From contig CM046868.1 in NCBI GenBank assembly GCA_025617745.1, positions 21,691,608-21,755,607 on the forward strand: a stretch of 64,000 nt of DNA. The letters run 5' to 3'. Positions 47,809-61,344 of this stretch are shown here, piece after piece; position 1 is the first letter of the stretch; every line of letters starts with the position of its first letter. This DNA is from Heliocidaris erythrogramma (Eukaryota > Echinodermata > Echinoidea > Camarodonta > Echinometridae). The notes beneath the pieces are model-generated. The model was not told where the DNA came from and did no database searches. It worked only from the letters and a program-made list of their open reading frames with translations. A program made the position numbers and the translations under genes.

Positions 47809-48686
47809 CAGAAATACTGTACAATGTCTGCCTACATGTATATACTGCACTAAAATCATTTAATACAATAGGCCTGTTTCTGCAATTTGAAACAAGAAAT
47901 ATTGAGGCTAAAGTAACACACTGGGATAACAGCTTAATCTACTCTGGTAAGAACACCCCTTCTCCACCACCCTCCCATCCCCCTTCCAGGATGTCCATAT
48001 CCAAACTTTGACAGTGGTTGCAAGCAAGGAGTTACCAAAGAACCTTGTTGGGAGATAATTATGGTGAGGTTTACTGAAAGGTAATGCTCAAGGTGTATGT
48101 CAACACACTGACATCATATAGCTCTGGGGTAATCCATTACTCTGGCCGACAAAGACCTTTCAAATGCCCGTTACTTCTTTCAGAAACTCATGCTCCTATT
48201 ATGTGCACTACAATAATGTGCATTTTAAGCAATAAAAATCGTGTTCATGAACTATCAAAACTCAAAAGCCACATGATAACTGCATAATTTTGCCAAGCAC
48301 CCATTTAGAAAACCTGGTGCAGGATCTGTGATTTGAAGGAGAAATTTTTGCCATGCATGGTGCGGGAAATTAAATGACCTTTGACCGATATTAGGGAGGG
48401 ATAATGCGAGATACGCATTATCACATTCATAAACCTAGCATTTTGGTGGAAAATACGGGCATTATGCGCATCACAGCAGCCTTAAAATAATGTGCATTAT
48501 TTTTTGGGATACATTCATAAAGTCCTATAATACTCTTTTTCTGCTCCTACTATATGCTCTCTTGGGAGGATATGAAAGGGGTACGAGAGACATGATGAAA
48601 GTTCTAGTTAAGTTCAGTGTCTAGAGTTCTCACCTTTCAAGGGATAGGTTCTGTATTAGCCTGCTAAGAACACATTAAACACACCT

Positions 48687-49018
48687 TGGGGTGTTTCATG
48701 AAGCTGTTTGTAAAGTTACGCATGACTCTACGAAAGAGTTGAATATGAAGTACCAGATAGCATGCCCAAAGTTTTTCCTTATGTTTTAACAAAGTGCGAC
48801 TGTATATGTATTTCCAATAACCTCAATTAAATTATCGCAAAAAATGTAATTTGCATTCAAAATGTTTGTTATAATACTAGAATGTTAATCTACATCTGCA
48901 CAGTTCAACTTTAGTTGGTGCAGTTAAAAATAATTGAGCATCCCATACGGCTTGTCATATTTAAAGTCATTTGTAAAGTCATGCATAACTTTACGAACAG
49001 CTTTATGAAACACCCCCT
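48687..49018. mobile_element. MITE with GGGGTGTTTCAT ends
   Basis: GGGGTGTTTCATGAAGCTGT and its mirror near 49000-49017, extended by GTAAAGTTAYGCATGACT, give ~40-bp inverted ends around AT-rich DNA. Its ends resemble those of the GGGGAGCGTTTCAT family. Confidence 0.82.
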
Positions 49019-52000
49019 GGCTGCATTCTGGTTCAACATCTATGGTCCTGGGGGTACATGTACATGTACATGTATATGATTGTTTTAAAACCAGGCATAG
49101 TTTCTTTTAAAAACAAACACTTCTCTTGATTACACAACAAACTGACCACTATATTGTACAAGTATACATGTATATGATGAGGTGTCTGGGCTACCAACGT
49201 CATGAAAATATCCATTACCAGACTCACGTGATAGGCGCATCATATACAGTAGGCGAGATCAGAATCTCAATTTTGCTGCCACCATTCACACATGCGGAAA
49301 AAACTCAACAGTGGAAAATTTTGATATCATTAGACTCGCATTGCACATATGCCCGAACCGAGACCCGAGTCTGATGACCCTGTATGAATTTGGCGTGCAC
49401 GCGATTCAAAATCGTAGACGTTCCTGTCGAGGATAATACTGCAGGATTGTGTCGTGCATTGTGGGATACATGTAGATATATCAATATTTAAATCTCGCTA
49501 TTGCACTAAGTGTGTGAATTAATGCCCCTAGTGTTTATAGAACCTACTTCACAACAAACTAGGCCTCATTGTTCAATGTAATAGTGAAGGCAAAAGTACA
49601 ATGACTGCAAAATCCATCATTTTTCAGCGAGTACCCTACACAAGGACTATAAATCAAAACATTATTAATTCACAGCTGGTTCCTTGATTTTAGGCATCTG
49701 TTCATGTACATTATGTACATGTCATGTGATACCAGTGAACAATGTCATATATGACACTCATGGTGCTCCAGAACTGCACTATACATTCATGTACCGGTAC
49801 TACATGTAGGTGTGAAAAAAACTTTTTTTCACACTTTTGATCCTTAACAACTCAAAAGTTATAACTCGTTTCGGACTGAGGTATTCACATTGTAAAGTTG
49901 AAGGAGGTCAAATTTATTTGGAGTCAGTTCTGTAAAATTCTCTTGAAATAATGCTCTGAATATTTATTTAATTAGATTTTCACTTTTTGAAAAATTGAGA
50001 AAACAAAATCTGTATGTAAATCAGGAGTGGTATTCTGAGATTTATTTTATCTTGATTTTAGTGAAATAATTTTAATTGTCATAACAAAATGTATGCTTAT
50101 GGCGCATCATTGGTTAATGCCTGTGCAAAAGTGGCTGCGTACGCGTAATTCATCTGCGCAAACACCGATGAAATTTTGCAATTTGAAATTTGTCACGACA
50201 ATTAAAATCATGATAAAATAAATCTCAGAGCACGCCAGTGTGCAATGCAGCTGAAATTCCAGAGCACCTATTTTAACCCAGAGTCCAGCCTCGGTCTTTA
50301 TAGTTACTTTTGAGTTATTAATGATACAATTTTTTTTTCTACACCTGGTAAACATGTAGCATTTGCATCTCAAGCGAAGTGCTTATACCCATAAACAACA
50401 TCTACATGTAAAAACCAACAAGCAGCTATTTAGAGTCATAGTGCACTAAAAAAAAAAAATCTGTTTTAATTTGCAAATATTATTCTTAATATTTAGTCAA
50501 AACAGGGTACATGATGGCAATTGCACAAGTTATCTTTACTTCATGTAGGCCTACTTTGCCAATAAACAAATATGATATTCACCTTAAGCATACAAATGTC
50601 TGCTGACTTGAGAGAAAACAAACTGATGTGGATCATATTTCTGTTGAGGCACCCTATACTTGTTTTTTCTCTGATGAACTTCATGTACCTACGCATTTAA
50701 TACACTACTCAACTATCTCTTTACTTACTGCCATTCTGTTCATTACAAATTTCACAACGTATTAGTGTTGTACCAGTACTGTGTTTACAGGGACTTGACA
50801 TTTTCAAGTGAAATTAAAGTGGCTGTTATACTAAAAAATGGATGATGCATAAAGTGTGTGTGTACATGTGAGAAACTGGCAAAGTTGAAAATTGCTATTG
50901 TTGCTGTATCTTAAACAGACTAAATGTGTTAAGGGCTGAAAAGTGATAGGCAAGACACAATATAATATTATCATAATCATTATCATTATCAATAAAACCA
51001 CCACCAACATCATCATCATCATTATTCTTTTGCTTAAACTTTCAAATCAACTCTTCTTTTTTAACATTTTGCAGTAGATTTTAATGAATTCATATATCTC
51101 ATTCAAAGGGGAAAATCTTTTAAATGAGCAATGCAACCACTGCCATTCAAAATTAATAGTTAACAAGCTCACCCTGACCTGTGAAAACTAAATACACGCA
51201 AGCGATAAGCAATTTAGCCTATAGTAAACTAAAAAAGAGGTCTGGTAAAAAAAATGAAAAATACAAAAATAAATGAATAAAATACATTCAAAAATTGCTG
51301 TGACAAAATTGCACTATTACATTAATTTATATTAAATTATATATATTTAAAAGTTACATACAAATAATTTTAAAAAGCTCTGATGAGCAGAAAAGTATTT
51401 TTACAGTATGGAAGTTAGCAGACAAGCCAGTAAGCATTCCAACAGAACATCTCTAGAGGGTAGTCAAGAGGGTAGTCTAGTGGGACGGTTACAACGCGAA
51501 GAGCACTCTCAGGTGCATGGTGAAGATGGCCGATTTACAAGTTCGTCTCGCGCTTAGACACACTGACACCAATCTGTTTCCAAAGTAACTTCGCTGAGAC
51601 AAAATTGACCTCCAAAAATGTGCTAAGTGTGAAAGTACATGAAGCGTTTGCTCCAGCGCCCTTATTGATCACTCTATTAATGAGGGTTCTTCTACAATGT
51701 ATTTTTGGAAAAAACAGTACCGGTACATGTACATGGAAAAAAGGGGGTCTAACCTTGATTCAGATAGGGGAAAACTCTAGGACTTTCATACATGAACTCT
51801 GTTGCTAATATACATGTAGCATCAATAACAAACTTGCTAGTGTGAATGTCATACAGAAAGTAAGACTCTGTAAACATTAACTAACAAAACCTTGTAAAGT
51901 GAAGAAATTTGCAGATCATTTGGTATCTTGAACTTGAATGAACAGATAATTCTTTTTAACTGCAAACTTTTATTCCTGTAGTTTTAAAACAAAGACAGAC

Positions 52001-52216
52001 TATACATTCATCAAGTGTTCCTTCAGATATAAATTTATCTTCAATACCAAGTCTTTTGACACTTGGAATATTTCACATGTACAGCAATGTTGGAGAGTAA
52101 TAGTGATCCTGGAAGTACGGAAAGTGGATTAGATAATTTGTCATGCAAATAACCAATTTGCATAAAGAATAAAAGATAGGACATTCCAAATCATTAATAA
52201 AATAAAAAGATCCAAG
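49019..52216. other. Unassigned DNA
   Basis: AT-rich with ACATGTA clusters and no supported gene. A slightly GC-richer patch lies at 51480-51600. Confidence 0.55.
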
Positions 52217-52303
52217 TACATATTGTCTGTTTGGAGCCAGAAGAATGTTAACTCTGTGTTAAAGTATAGAGTTAACGCCCTTCTGGCTCCAAGCAGACGA
52301 TAT
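52217..52303. mobile_element. ~87-bp hairpin MITE, uninterrupted copy
   Basis: TGTCTGTTTGGAGCCAGAAG and CTTCTGGCTCCAAGCAGACG are inverted around GTTAACTC...GAGTTAAC. Same element as the interrupted 20609-21001. Confidence 0.85.
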
Positions 52304-52994
52304 ATACATTCCATAACATCTTATGACCAAAGCAAGAAATCCAGCCCATAGCAGTCTGCCATGAGAAAAACTATCCAATTATTCCCGCTGCCAGCAGGGG
52401 GAAGTTGTGACGTTAGCATGGCAACCGCGAATGCCTTACAAAACTGTCATTCACTCCTCAATCCATGATTGCAATTAAATCTCAGGCATGGTTATATTGT
52501 CAAATGCCAAGTCAGTAACTGTAGGCTACTCGATGGTCATTCCACTATCCATAACATTTGGGGAGTGGTCTACATGACCTGAAAGTACCTCATTTGATCA
52601 TTATACACACTTGAACTTTCAGTTTTAGGCTTCTTGCTATACATGTAATGCTAAGATGTGTAAGAATATAAACATTTAGGTTGCCATGGCAACACAATTC
52701 AAACATTATGGTATTACTTTAAATATTTACATATCCTTCCGTGGACAAAGAGGACAATTTGCGAGGAGATCATAGTTTAAAATTGCATGTGATCACAGCA
52801 GGTGTTCAAATAGTAATTACCTCATTCTAGTCTGAAGAGATAATTAAAATTGGACTTTAAAGCACTTAGCACAATTGATTGCAGTACACATCAATGGCAG
52901 ATTAAAAAAACTTTTTTTAATTAATAAATTGTGCAGTATGCCTACAAATTATTCTATTCTATTTTGCACATTTTTCAGGGCCATGTGGCATTAA

Positions 52995-53420
52995 TTACCC
53001 ACGCCGATGAAATCGGCAGGGTTATGTAAAGGGCTCCGTATGTTTGTTTGTTTGTTTGTTTTTTTTTGTTTTTTTTTGTTTGTTTGTTTGTTTGTTTGTT
53101 TGTTTGTGTACAAGATAACAAGAGAACGGGTGAACGGATTTGCACCAAATTTTCAGGGAATGTTCAGAAAGTGACAGGAAAGAATCGATTAGATTTTGGT
53201 GATGATTGGTTGACCCCTGCAAATTCTGTGTGACCTTGAACTTTTGACCCTGTAGTAAAGTATAGGAACTTCAGTTCAGAGAGTGACAGGATAGAAACTA
53301 GAAAGTTTGATGACCCCAAACTTCGCCTGCCGATGCAGAAATATTTTGGTCAATCAAAACACTCATTACTTCGTCTCACCAAAAATCTATTTCAGGTTTA
53401 TGAATTTTAGAAGACTTTTA
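52995..53420 (+). repeat. Hairpin-headed dispersed repeat
   Basis: It starts with a small hairpin (ACGCCGATGAAATCGGCAGG, about 52999-53020), then GGGCTCCGTATGTTTGTTTG and a GTTT microsatellite (53041-53107). A body follows with AGAACGGGTGAACGGATTTG and CACCAAATTTTCAGGGAATG. The body wording resembles monomers of Helentron-like tandem repeats, but only one unit is present. Confidence 0.5.
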
Positions 53421-54027
53421 GACCCATTATTTGCTATTTCACTTCAAATCCGCACGAGCCTGCAATGAATATTCAAAGCCAACGTATCCCAGCAACAAGG
53501 GATTTTTCGCGCTTGAACTGTACTCTCGTTGCGAAATCGAAAGCGGCTAGGTATACGGTATACGTATAGCCTATCACGTCTAATTTCTCCTATTTCTTAT
53601 CTTCTGTGCATTTCTGTTTATTTTCCCCGGTTCTTTCCACTTTGTTGTGGAAGTTTTTGTGATTTATTTTATCCTGGTGGACGTGTAGTACGTGATTTTA
53701 ATTGTTTTCGGTGAAAATCTGGTGCGTTTGTTCGACGTGAGTGAGTCTATCGCACTCGCGAGTGTTCGCGTGTGTTGATCTGAGTGAGTGGCTGAGTAGC
53801 TGTAGTGTACGTACATAACTATACACAGCACTGTCGCGAAGTGCCTGGGGCCGGCTGACTATAGTACTGAGTGAGTAAGCTCTGTGCCTCGCATGCACGT
53901 CATTTTCAAGTCGAGATCCAACTTCTTTTGTCGTCATATTTATTTTATCCAAGCCCGATGAAAAAAAAACAACAACCCGAATTGCAATGTAAAGATAGAA
54001 CATGAATACATTTACTAACACTGACAT

Positions 54028-54231
54028 GACTGAACCAAGGCCGTACGCAGCGGGGAGGGGGGGGGGGCAGTTGCCCCCCCCCTGCCCCCCCCCCCCCCCC
54101 AGAAATTTCAAAATCATACTTTTTTTTAATCGGGTTTTAGACTTCAAGTTATGGGTTCCTTTGAAAGCGATCATCTTGCCCCCCCCCCACCCCCCAGGAA
54201 AAAAATTTCGGCGTACGGCCTTGGACTGAAC
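54028..54231. mobile_element. hAT-type MITE with 8-bp target duplication
   Basis: The element is 54036-54223 (188 bp). Its ends CAAGGCCGTACGC / GCGTACGGCCTTG are perfect inverted repeats. It is flanked by GACTGAAC at 54028-54035 and again at 54224-54231. An 8-bp duplication plus a YARNG-type end (CAAGG) are hAT superfamily features. The interior has long G and C runs. Confidence 0.88.
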
Positions 54232-54766
54232 ACTGAATACAAATTGCTAACATTTTTTTTTCTCACCACGCCACACTCTCTGACATGTCTAATCAATTAC
54301 TTTTAGGGGAGGGATGTTTCAATAATAAAATATCTTTTTCAGAAGAATTTTTTCAAGGGTGGGGACACACAAAGCTATGAACTGTATATGGCAAAATTTA
54401 TTGGGGGGGGGGGGGAGTTGTGCCTCTTGTTATCCCCTTTGAATGGCTACTGCTTACAAAAATAATCGCAACAAAACAAAACCTATTGCGTTAAGGCGTG
54501 GGTCTGCCGCCTTTGACGGCCTTTCTAGTTTCATATGAGTTTAATATGTAGGGCTGATATATGTATGTACATGAAGGGTACAATATGTGAAAATACCAAA
54601 GCATCCATACTAGATACATGAAGTACAAATTACATATAGTGTTATCATTTGTGCAAGCACAGTGCAGCTTCTCTTTTTTTGATAAATTGATTTCATTTTT
54701 TAAAGGATGTCAGAAGGTACGTGTATTTTGTTCAAGGAGGCCTACATGTACAGGCAATATTACACC

Positions 54767-55619
54767 TAAGCCTGAGTTATATCGAATATTTCATAATCCG
54801 GGATTCGATCGAATACCGGTGCATCAATAAATGATGGGCGGTGAAAACAGAGTTGCACACAGTTGCACGCAGTGCATGCACCATGCACCGGTGACCGGTC
54901 CGCTGGCATCGCGGGCATATGTATGGGCTCTCGCTGCTCGACATTAACGATAGCCCGCTAGCCAATGGCTAGTAAAAATCACAGCGGACGAGCCAAAATC
55001 TTAAATTTCTAGTCCGTATGGCTAGCCAAAATATCACTCTAGTGTCGCACGAAGCGATGCTCATTGTCGACACACCCGACAATGATTCAAATTCAAAGAA
55101 TTAATAATCTTACTTTGTCTTTGGAGAGCTGAATGGAACACGTTTGTTCGATGCAAAAAAAAAAACAATACAAAATAAACTTTTCGTCGCTCATGACTCG
55201 ACTACTTCATTCAGCTTCGCTTCCCAGATATAGATCATTCAGAAGTAATTGCCAATTTGATGAGAGTGTGATATTAGTTATTGCGTACACTCGTACTCAT
55301 GCCCGTATTTATCATGTTCAATTATACAATTGTCAAATTGACAATGCAGAGAGAGTGCACAGGTAAAGCGCGACGTCCTCCGCGAGCGAATTAGCGAAAG
55401 TTAGCCAACAGTTTGAACTTTGAAGTCGCCTTCACGTTCTCTGCTAGTATATATGCTGTACGTTACGGAGTTTCTTTTTTTATTTGCTTTTTTCATGGTG
55501 GCTACGGTAGTCAAAAATCTGGCGGACTACAAATCGATGCACCGGATTTGCCAAAACGAATTCGGGATTCGATGTCTTCGATCGAACACCGGCTAACCAA
55601 TCGATTCGACTCAGGCTTA
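54767..55619. mobile_element. Non-autonomous element with TAAGCCTGAGT ends
   Basis: The left end TAAGCCTGAGTTATATCGAA and the right end read inward (TTAAGCCTGAGTCGAATCGA) match. The motif GATTCGATCGAA/TTCGATCGAAC and CACCGG appear inside both ends. No transposase frame. Confidence 0.68.
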
Positions 55620-55620
55620 A

Positions 55621-57722
55621 CAGTTACAGCATTTTAAAAATTCAGTATTAAAATTTTATTCCTGTATATTTTTCATGTATAAATAAATAAATATCTTACA
55701 TTGTTCCAGTATTATTTCATCTCTTTATTATGAATCCAAACATGTAAGCCCTAAAATTATATAATGAGAGAAACAGTCTAGTATAACATGTTAACAACTC
55801 ATAATACAGCATACATGTACATTGTACATACTAGCAACCACAGAAGATTTGATTACTCAAGTAAGACAAGGATAGATAATTAAGCAAAGGTTACTACTCA
55901 GTCAAAGTAATATTCAATTAACTCTCTCATCTAACAGACCAGTACTAGCAACTTAATGATGCCTGGTACTTAAAGAGAATGTACACAACTAATTACTTAA
56001 TACAGGTATTTCTTTTTTGAAGTGATGGTATGTTTACAAAAGGCCTAGAAATGTACACAAAAGCTTTAAAACAAATTATGTTCATAAAAATGATTATGTT
56101 TTAAAAAAATGTTTTAACTTAAGTTTCACTAATAGACCACTAAGTGATTCAAATTTATCATGGATGTTTCTTTCCTGGGGACCTAGTAATGAGGTATTCC
56201 ATTAACCTGTTATTAATGAATGAACTACAATACTTGGAATCCAGTTTGCATACATTACTTGTTGCTATGTCTGACAAGCCTCTGGCAAGCTTTCAGGTTG
56301 TCAAGAACAACCTTTGTTTCAAAAGTATGCATAAACTTTGAATAACTTAGTAAACAGGGGAGCGTTTCATCAAGCGTTTTGTCAGTGATTTTTACTGACA
56401 AATTTGCTCTCAGCCAATCAGATGCAAGGATTTCAGTAGCTTATTACAGTTGTCGGTAAAAAGCACTGACAAAACGCTTGATGAAACGCTCCCCTGGTCT
56501 ATTGATAATGCTGTCTGTCCTACATTGTCCATGTGATATCACTCAGTGGATTTTAAGAATTATAAGTTTTGAATGTGTAGACATGAAATAATTACAATGA
56601 AGAGGTTGTTAGATTTTACTAATGTACATGTAAATCGTCTGTCTTACATATACATGTATAATTATCACTGAATGGATTTTAATAAAACATACTTATAAGT
56701 CTTGGATTTCTCTATGAAATAATAGAAAACAAATTGCACTGATTTTTACTACATGTAGTTCCGAGACACAGATCCCTATTTTGACACTCAAACACAATTC
56801 CAGGGCCTATGGTTGTAGTCTTACAGTTTAGACAAAGCTACATACTGTACATGCACATGTACATGCCTTTCAACTGACATCATGACAAGAGTTTGCATGT
56901 GCCTGCAAACTAGATTTTTACTACTTGCCATAACTGGCAAATTATATACATGTACATGTAGGTTTGTATGTTTTTGTGGTCATTGCATACATGTACCTTA
57001 ACCTAGCTTGTTTATAGTGATGCCAGTCAATCTTAAATTTGCTGTGAGTGTACAAACCAGGGGTTACAAGTAAAGAATTGGCAGGAGAATGACAACATGT
57101 TACTTTCTTCAGTCTTTAGTGACACATCCAAGTATGTAAACCAACTGAGTAAACAATGAAGAACTGAGTCCACTCTCCGAGAAAATAATCAAGCATTGAA
57201 TAATCAACTGCCATTAGTAAAGCAGACCTCCTGCAGATAATGAAACTTAAAATAAAATGTTAATAACATATAAATGTGAAAGGGAAGAGTACAGTACAGA
57301 GTATCACAGTTTAAGTTTTTTTCTTGAATTTCATATAATTATAGGCCAGTGTAATTATTATGTTAATAATGACTTCCAGGGTTGCCAGTGCAACTCCACC
57401 CTACAAGAGATTAAGCCCAATAATTTGAAAATTGACTAAATCCGCACACACCACATGTGCTCAATAAATCATGACAAAGTCACAAACAATAATCATCATG
57501 CACAAAAGTATGTGTACATGTATAAGACTGGACATCCTCTTTTCATGTCATTCTTTCACAAAACAGATATTTCTCTGTAAAAACTGTAGGCCTAACTCTT
57601 TGTGAATCAGTCAACAAAATACACATACACTGTATATCATATGTACAGTGTATGCATGTACAACAATAGGATTCATTAAAATTTGTTGATTAATCTACAA
57701 TTACATCCAGATGTCCATATTG
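55621..57722. other. Unassigned DNA with one MITE
   Basis: Apart from the MITE at 56355-56496, this is AT-rich sequence with many ACATGTA words and no supported gene. Confidence 0.55.
56355..56496. mobile_element. GGGGAGCGTTTCAT-family MITE, best-preserved copy
   Basis: 142 bp. CAGGGGAGCGTTTCATCAAG and its mirror (CTTGATGAAACGCTCCCCTG) extend through AAACGCTTGTCAGTG-type arms. Core matches copies at 3470 and 35706. Confidence 0.9.
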
Positions 57723-58126
57723 GACCCTGTTCTCATCTACATCCTTAAACTAGTTTAGTGGAAACCAGTTTAGTGGAAACCAGTTTGGGGTGTAATGAGA
57801 ACGCTCAAAGTGGTCTTGGAAGTCTGGTTTTACGTGTAATGTGGACACAACCGTTCTTCGGAAACCGATCTTCACCCGGAAGTACTATTGTGCGCGCGGT
57901 ATACAATCCGCGCTAATGTACGTAACGCTCGACGGTTTCAAATTCCGCGCGAAACATTTGACCCCGCTTAGAGTGTTCCCATAGCAACAAGATCACTTTC
58001 GGTGAAGTGGTTTTGGAAACCAGTTCAGGGGAGCGTAATGTGAATGCTAACGAAGCGATCTTCTAAACTGGTTTTGAAAACTGGTTTAATGGAAACCAGT
58101 TTAGGAAATGTGATGAGAACGGGGTC
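57723..58126. mobile_element. MITE with GACCCYGTTCTCAT ends
   Basis: The ends GACCCTGTTCTCAT and ATGAGAACGGGGTC form a 14-bp inverted pair with one mismatch. Inside, GGAAACCAGTTTAG is repeated on the left and mirrored on the right. GC-rich centre, no coding frame. Confidence 0.82.
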
Positions 58127-58324
58127 TTGGACTATGATTCTAATTACTGTATACATGATTTGAAAGATTATAAGCTTGGTAGATCAGCTCAATTTTCTTT
58201 GATCATGCAGGGAAAACATTTCCTAGGATGTGTGAAAACTTCATGTTTTGTCCTCACGTCAACTCAAAACAACATTAGAAGTGTCCCTCAGTCTTGCAGA
58301 ATCCCCCTCTCCCTCCTTCCGGTG

Positions 58325-58480
58325 CCCCCCCCCCCCCCCCCCCACACACACACACTCCATTACTATCTCTTTCTCTCTGTAATCATTAGAACTCAAGATT
58401 ACTCTTGAAGACAGTGTCCCTCTCTCTCTCTCTCTCTCTCTTTCTTTCTCCACTCTCTCTCTCTCTTTCTTTCCCTCTCT
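58325..58480 (+). repeat. Poly-C, (CA)n and (CT)n tracts
   Basis: About 18 C followed by CA repeats, then CT-rich sequence from about 58420. Confidence 0.9.
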
Positions 58481-58499
58481 TACCTGCTGCCCTACATGT

Positions 58500-60430
58500 A
58501 CATTTCATTATAATTCCAAGTACCTGCCAAGTTCATAATCACTCACATTGAATCATAGGCAGGCAAGCAAACTACCTCACAATACTTGACTGTCCCAAAC
58601 ATGTTTACTGGAAAAACTAGCAGCCCTGAAATTGTTGACTTCCAAAAGGGCAGACACAGAATCAATATTGAGCTAGGCATGAAATACAAGTGAGCATGTG
58701 ATGACGTCCATCTCAACCCAAATCAGTTCATACATGTACAATATACGTCTATCATATCATACAACATACATGTAATGCATTATTGGTATAGAATTCACTC
58801 TGGGGAACAGTTTAATGCAAATATCCCAAATCAATTTTCACTTGAAAACACAATTGAAAAGATGGAAACTAAACAAAACAGCGTAATAGACACTACTTTT
58901 CCATTGGAAAATATCATTAAATACTCAGCAAATAAAGGAATTCTTCAGAAATACGGAACCAGAAAGATGAATGCTTTATTCCTAATTTTCATGAAATACT
59001 ATTTTCTGCTCTCTCAACAGTTAGTCTATCTAGAAATTGAGACACCTGAACTGCGAGACACAGGACTATTCTGAAAGTAGCCACAACAAACAGTTATGAA
59101 TGTATTCAAGTCATATTCGTGCAATTTCAAGCACCAAATACGAAAACAAAAGAGAATTTTGGCAAGTCTGTCTTTAATATACTGGATATATCACTGTAAC
59201 AGCGTAAAAGATAACTTTTGTAAGAGAGAGACCATCAACAGTAGATGTGCACTGTAGCCTACTGTGTATGGAACATCGGTAATGATAATAAACATTCCAT
59301 TTTTCACTTCTATAACATCCGCCTCCCATTGAAGCAATAGAACCCATTACAATGAACCAACTTTCTCATACTGACGTCAATGTACACATTACATGCAGGT
59401 ACATGTACATTGTAAGTACAGAAACTATGGCCTTCTTTTATTTACCCTACAAGGTTCAGAAACATTGGTGGTGTTGTGTCCGGCTTGCTACTTGAAAAAG
59501 AGATGCTCCCATTTCATCTTAGAATAGCAATTGGATTTGAAAGGAGTCAAGTATGGGTTACCTATCTAGAAACAAAGAAATCAAATTAGGAATAAAGTTG
59601 GTCAAAAATGATTTAAGTCAGTTTTAATAATTTTCTACAAACATTATTCCCTATTCAAAATGCAATCTTTCAAGAGACCACAAACATCGCACATGTAAAA
59701 GATTGGTATGATAATTACTATAACAGTGTACTTCATCACTTCACTTTGATCAAGCATAACATCCACCTTTTAAAAGAACCTACCATATAAAGAGAGACTA
59801 GAAACCTTATCATGTCGACGTACGTCATTGTAAACTTTAGAAGCAACAAAAGAAAATCATGGCCTTCTTTGATCAGGACACTGGGTCACAGAGAATGGTG
59901 TCGGGCCATTTTTTCTTTTCTTTTTTCATAAAACAGATCCTTCTTCCTCCAGACAGGATAGCAAGTTCCAGTAAATCTGGTTTGGACCTTTGGGAGGAGT
60001 CATGCATGTCGACATGTAGTGACTAATCAAGTACTAAAGTACTAGAAATACTTATTCATGTTAAATACTGATATGTTTAATAGGGCCTTACGGTAAGAGT
60101 AAATTATTGTTTCTGTGCTTTCATGATTTACCTTTAGTGTATTTTTATGAGTAAGTAGAGAACTATGGACAGTTCATACAGGTATAATGTGTCCTTTGAA
60201 TGATTAAATAACCAGCTGACTACTGTTCTCATGAAATCTCAAAACATGCTTGTAAACTTGGTGGCACTGAAAGGGTTAATGATGCATGTTTGCACTTTCA
60301 AATTGCAGGCACATGTACATGTATGCAGCCAAATCATACCGCACATTTCCAAATAACATCAATGCCTTTTATGGAGCCCTGCTATTACTAATCTTTCACA
60401 TTCAACCTGCTCAATCATTGAAAATGCTCT
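58500..60430. other. Unassigned DNA
   Basis: No supported gene or complete element. A 99-codon frame at 58775-59074 has no recognised motif and is probably chance. Confidence 0.5.
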
Positions 60431-60432
60431 CT

Positions 60433-61344
60433 TTAAAGGAGAATTAACCCCTGAGTACAAATTTACTTATATTGAAAGGTGTAGTATATTCCTACTTATT
60501 GGCCTAAATCATTTTCCAATAAGATATCAGAAAAGGGTATAATAAAGATATTCCAACACCCGGTATCGTCTACTACTCATTTACATGGGGGCTGCCATTT
60601 TCTTGCTGATTTGGATTTGTACATGAACCATTGAGAAATGTTCCGGTCAGGAAGATATTTTGAATCCAAGACCTAAATTGATTTTCTTCATTACCTAAAA
60701 TCCCATATGTGACGAAAAATATAAAGTGGGTGTTTACATGATTTATAAAAATTAAATCTTTATAATGATACTTTTAAATTGTCTGGTTTTGCTTAACAAA
60801 AATCTATTTTCTTGGGTTTGCCAAACAGAGCAGAACATAATATATGCAGCATGCATTCTGACTTTTCAAGTCCCATTATCCGAAAGCAGGTGAATGCATA
60901 GTTTGCCGCTATAGATGCTCAGGGAAGAAGCATCCATAAAATTTGAATTAATTTGCTCCGTCCATTGCGTCACAGTATCTAGAAAATAGATTTATATTAA
61001 GCGAATATCGATTTTCAACAGAAATATATAAGGAAATCTTCAGTTTAAAAATAAATTGACATATCTATTCTATATTTTAAATCTCAAATGGGTTTTTAAT
61101 TTTGAAAAAGGCAATTGGGCATTTGGATTAAGAAAATCTTCTTGTACACATAAAAAAAATGGCAGCCCCCATGTATTGCTAGCAGACGATACATATTGCT
61201 AGCAGATGATAAATTTTGCTCAGAAAATCTTGATTCGTATCGATCTCGTATATTTTGACGCGAAGCCATATAGTCTAACAAGTAGGAATAAATAACACCT
61301 TTGAACACTATCGTCTTTATTGTTTGAGGTTAATTCTCCTTTAA
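60433..61344. mobile_element. TTAA-flanked element with AGGAGAATTAACC ends
   Basis: TTAAAGGAGAATTAACC at the left and GGTTAATTCTCCTTTAA at the right, ~912 bp. The inner pair AGTAGGAATA / TATTCCTACT (near 60487 and 61280) and ACATGGGGGCTGCCAT / ATGGCAGCCCCCATG are also mirrored. Same TTAA borders as the 18774 and 27380 elements but a different sequence. No transposase. Confidence 0.82.

Noticed and set aside
53698-54229. Open frames rich in Gly/Pro at 54 kb
   Set aside because: They come from the G and C homopolymers of the hAT MITE.
58482-58510. Possible short first exon ending CAG/GTAAGAG (minus strand)
   Set aside because: Phase fits but only about eight codons follow the ATG, with no hydrophobic signal sequence.
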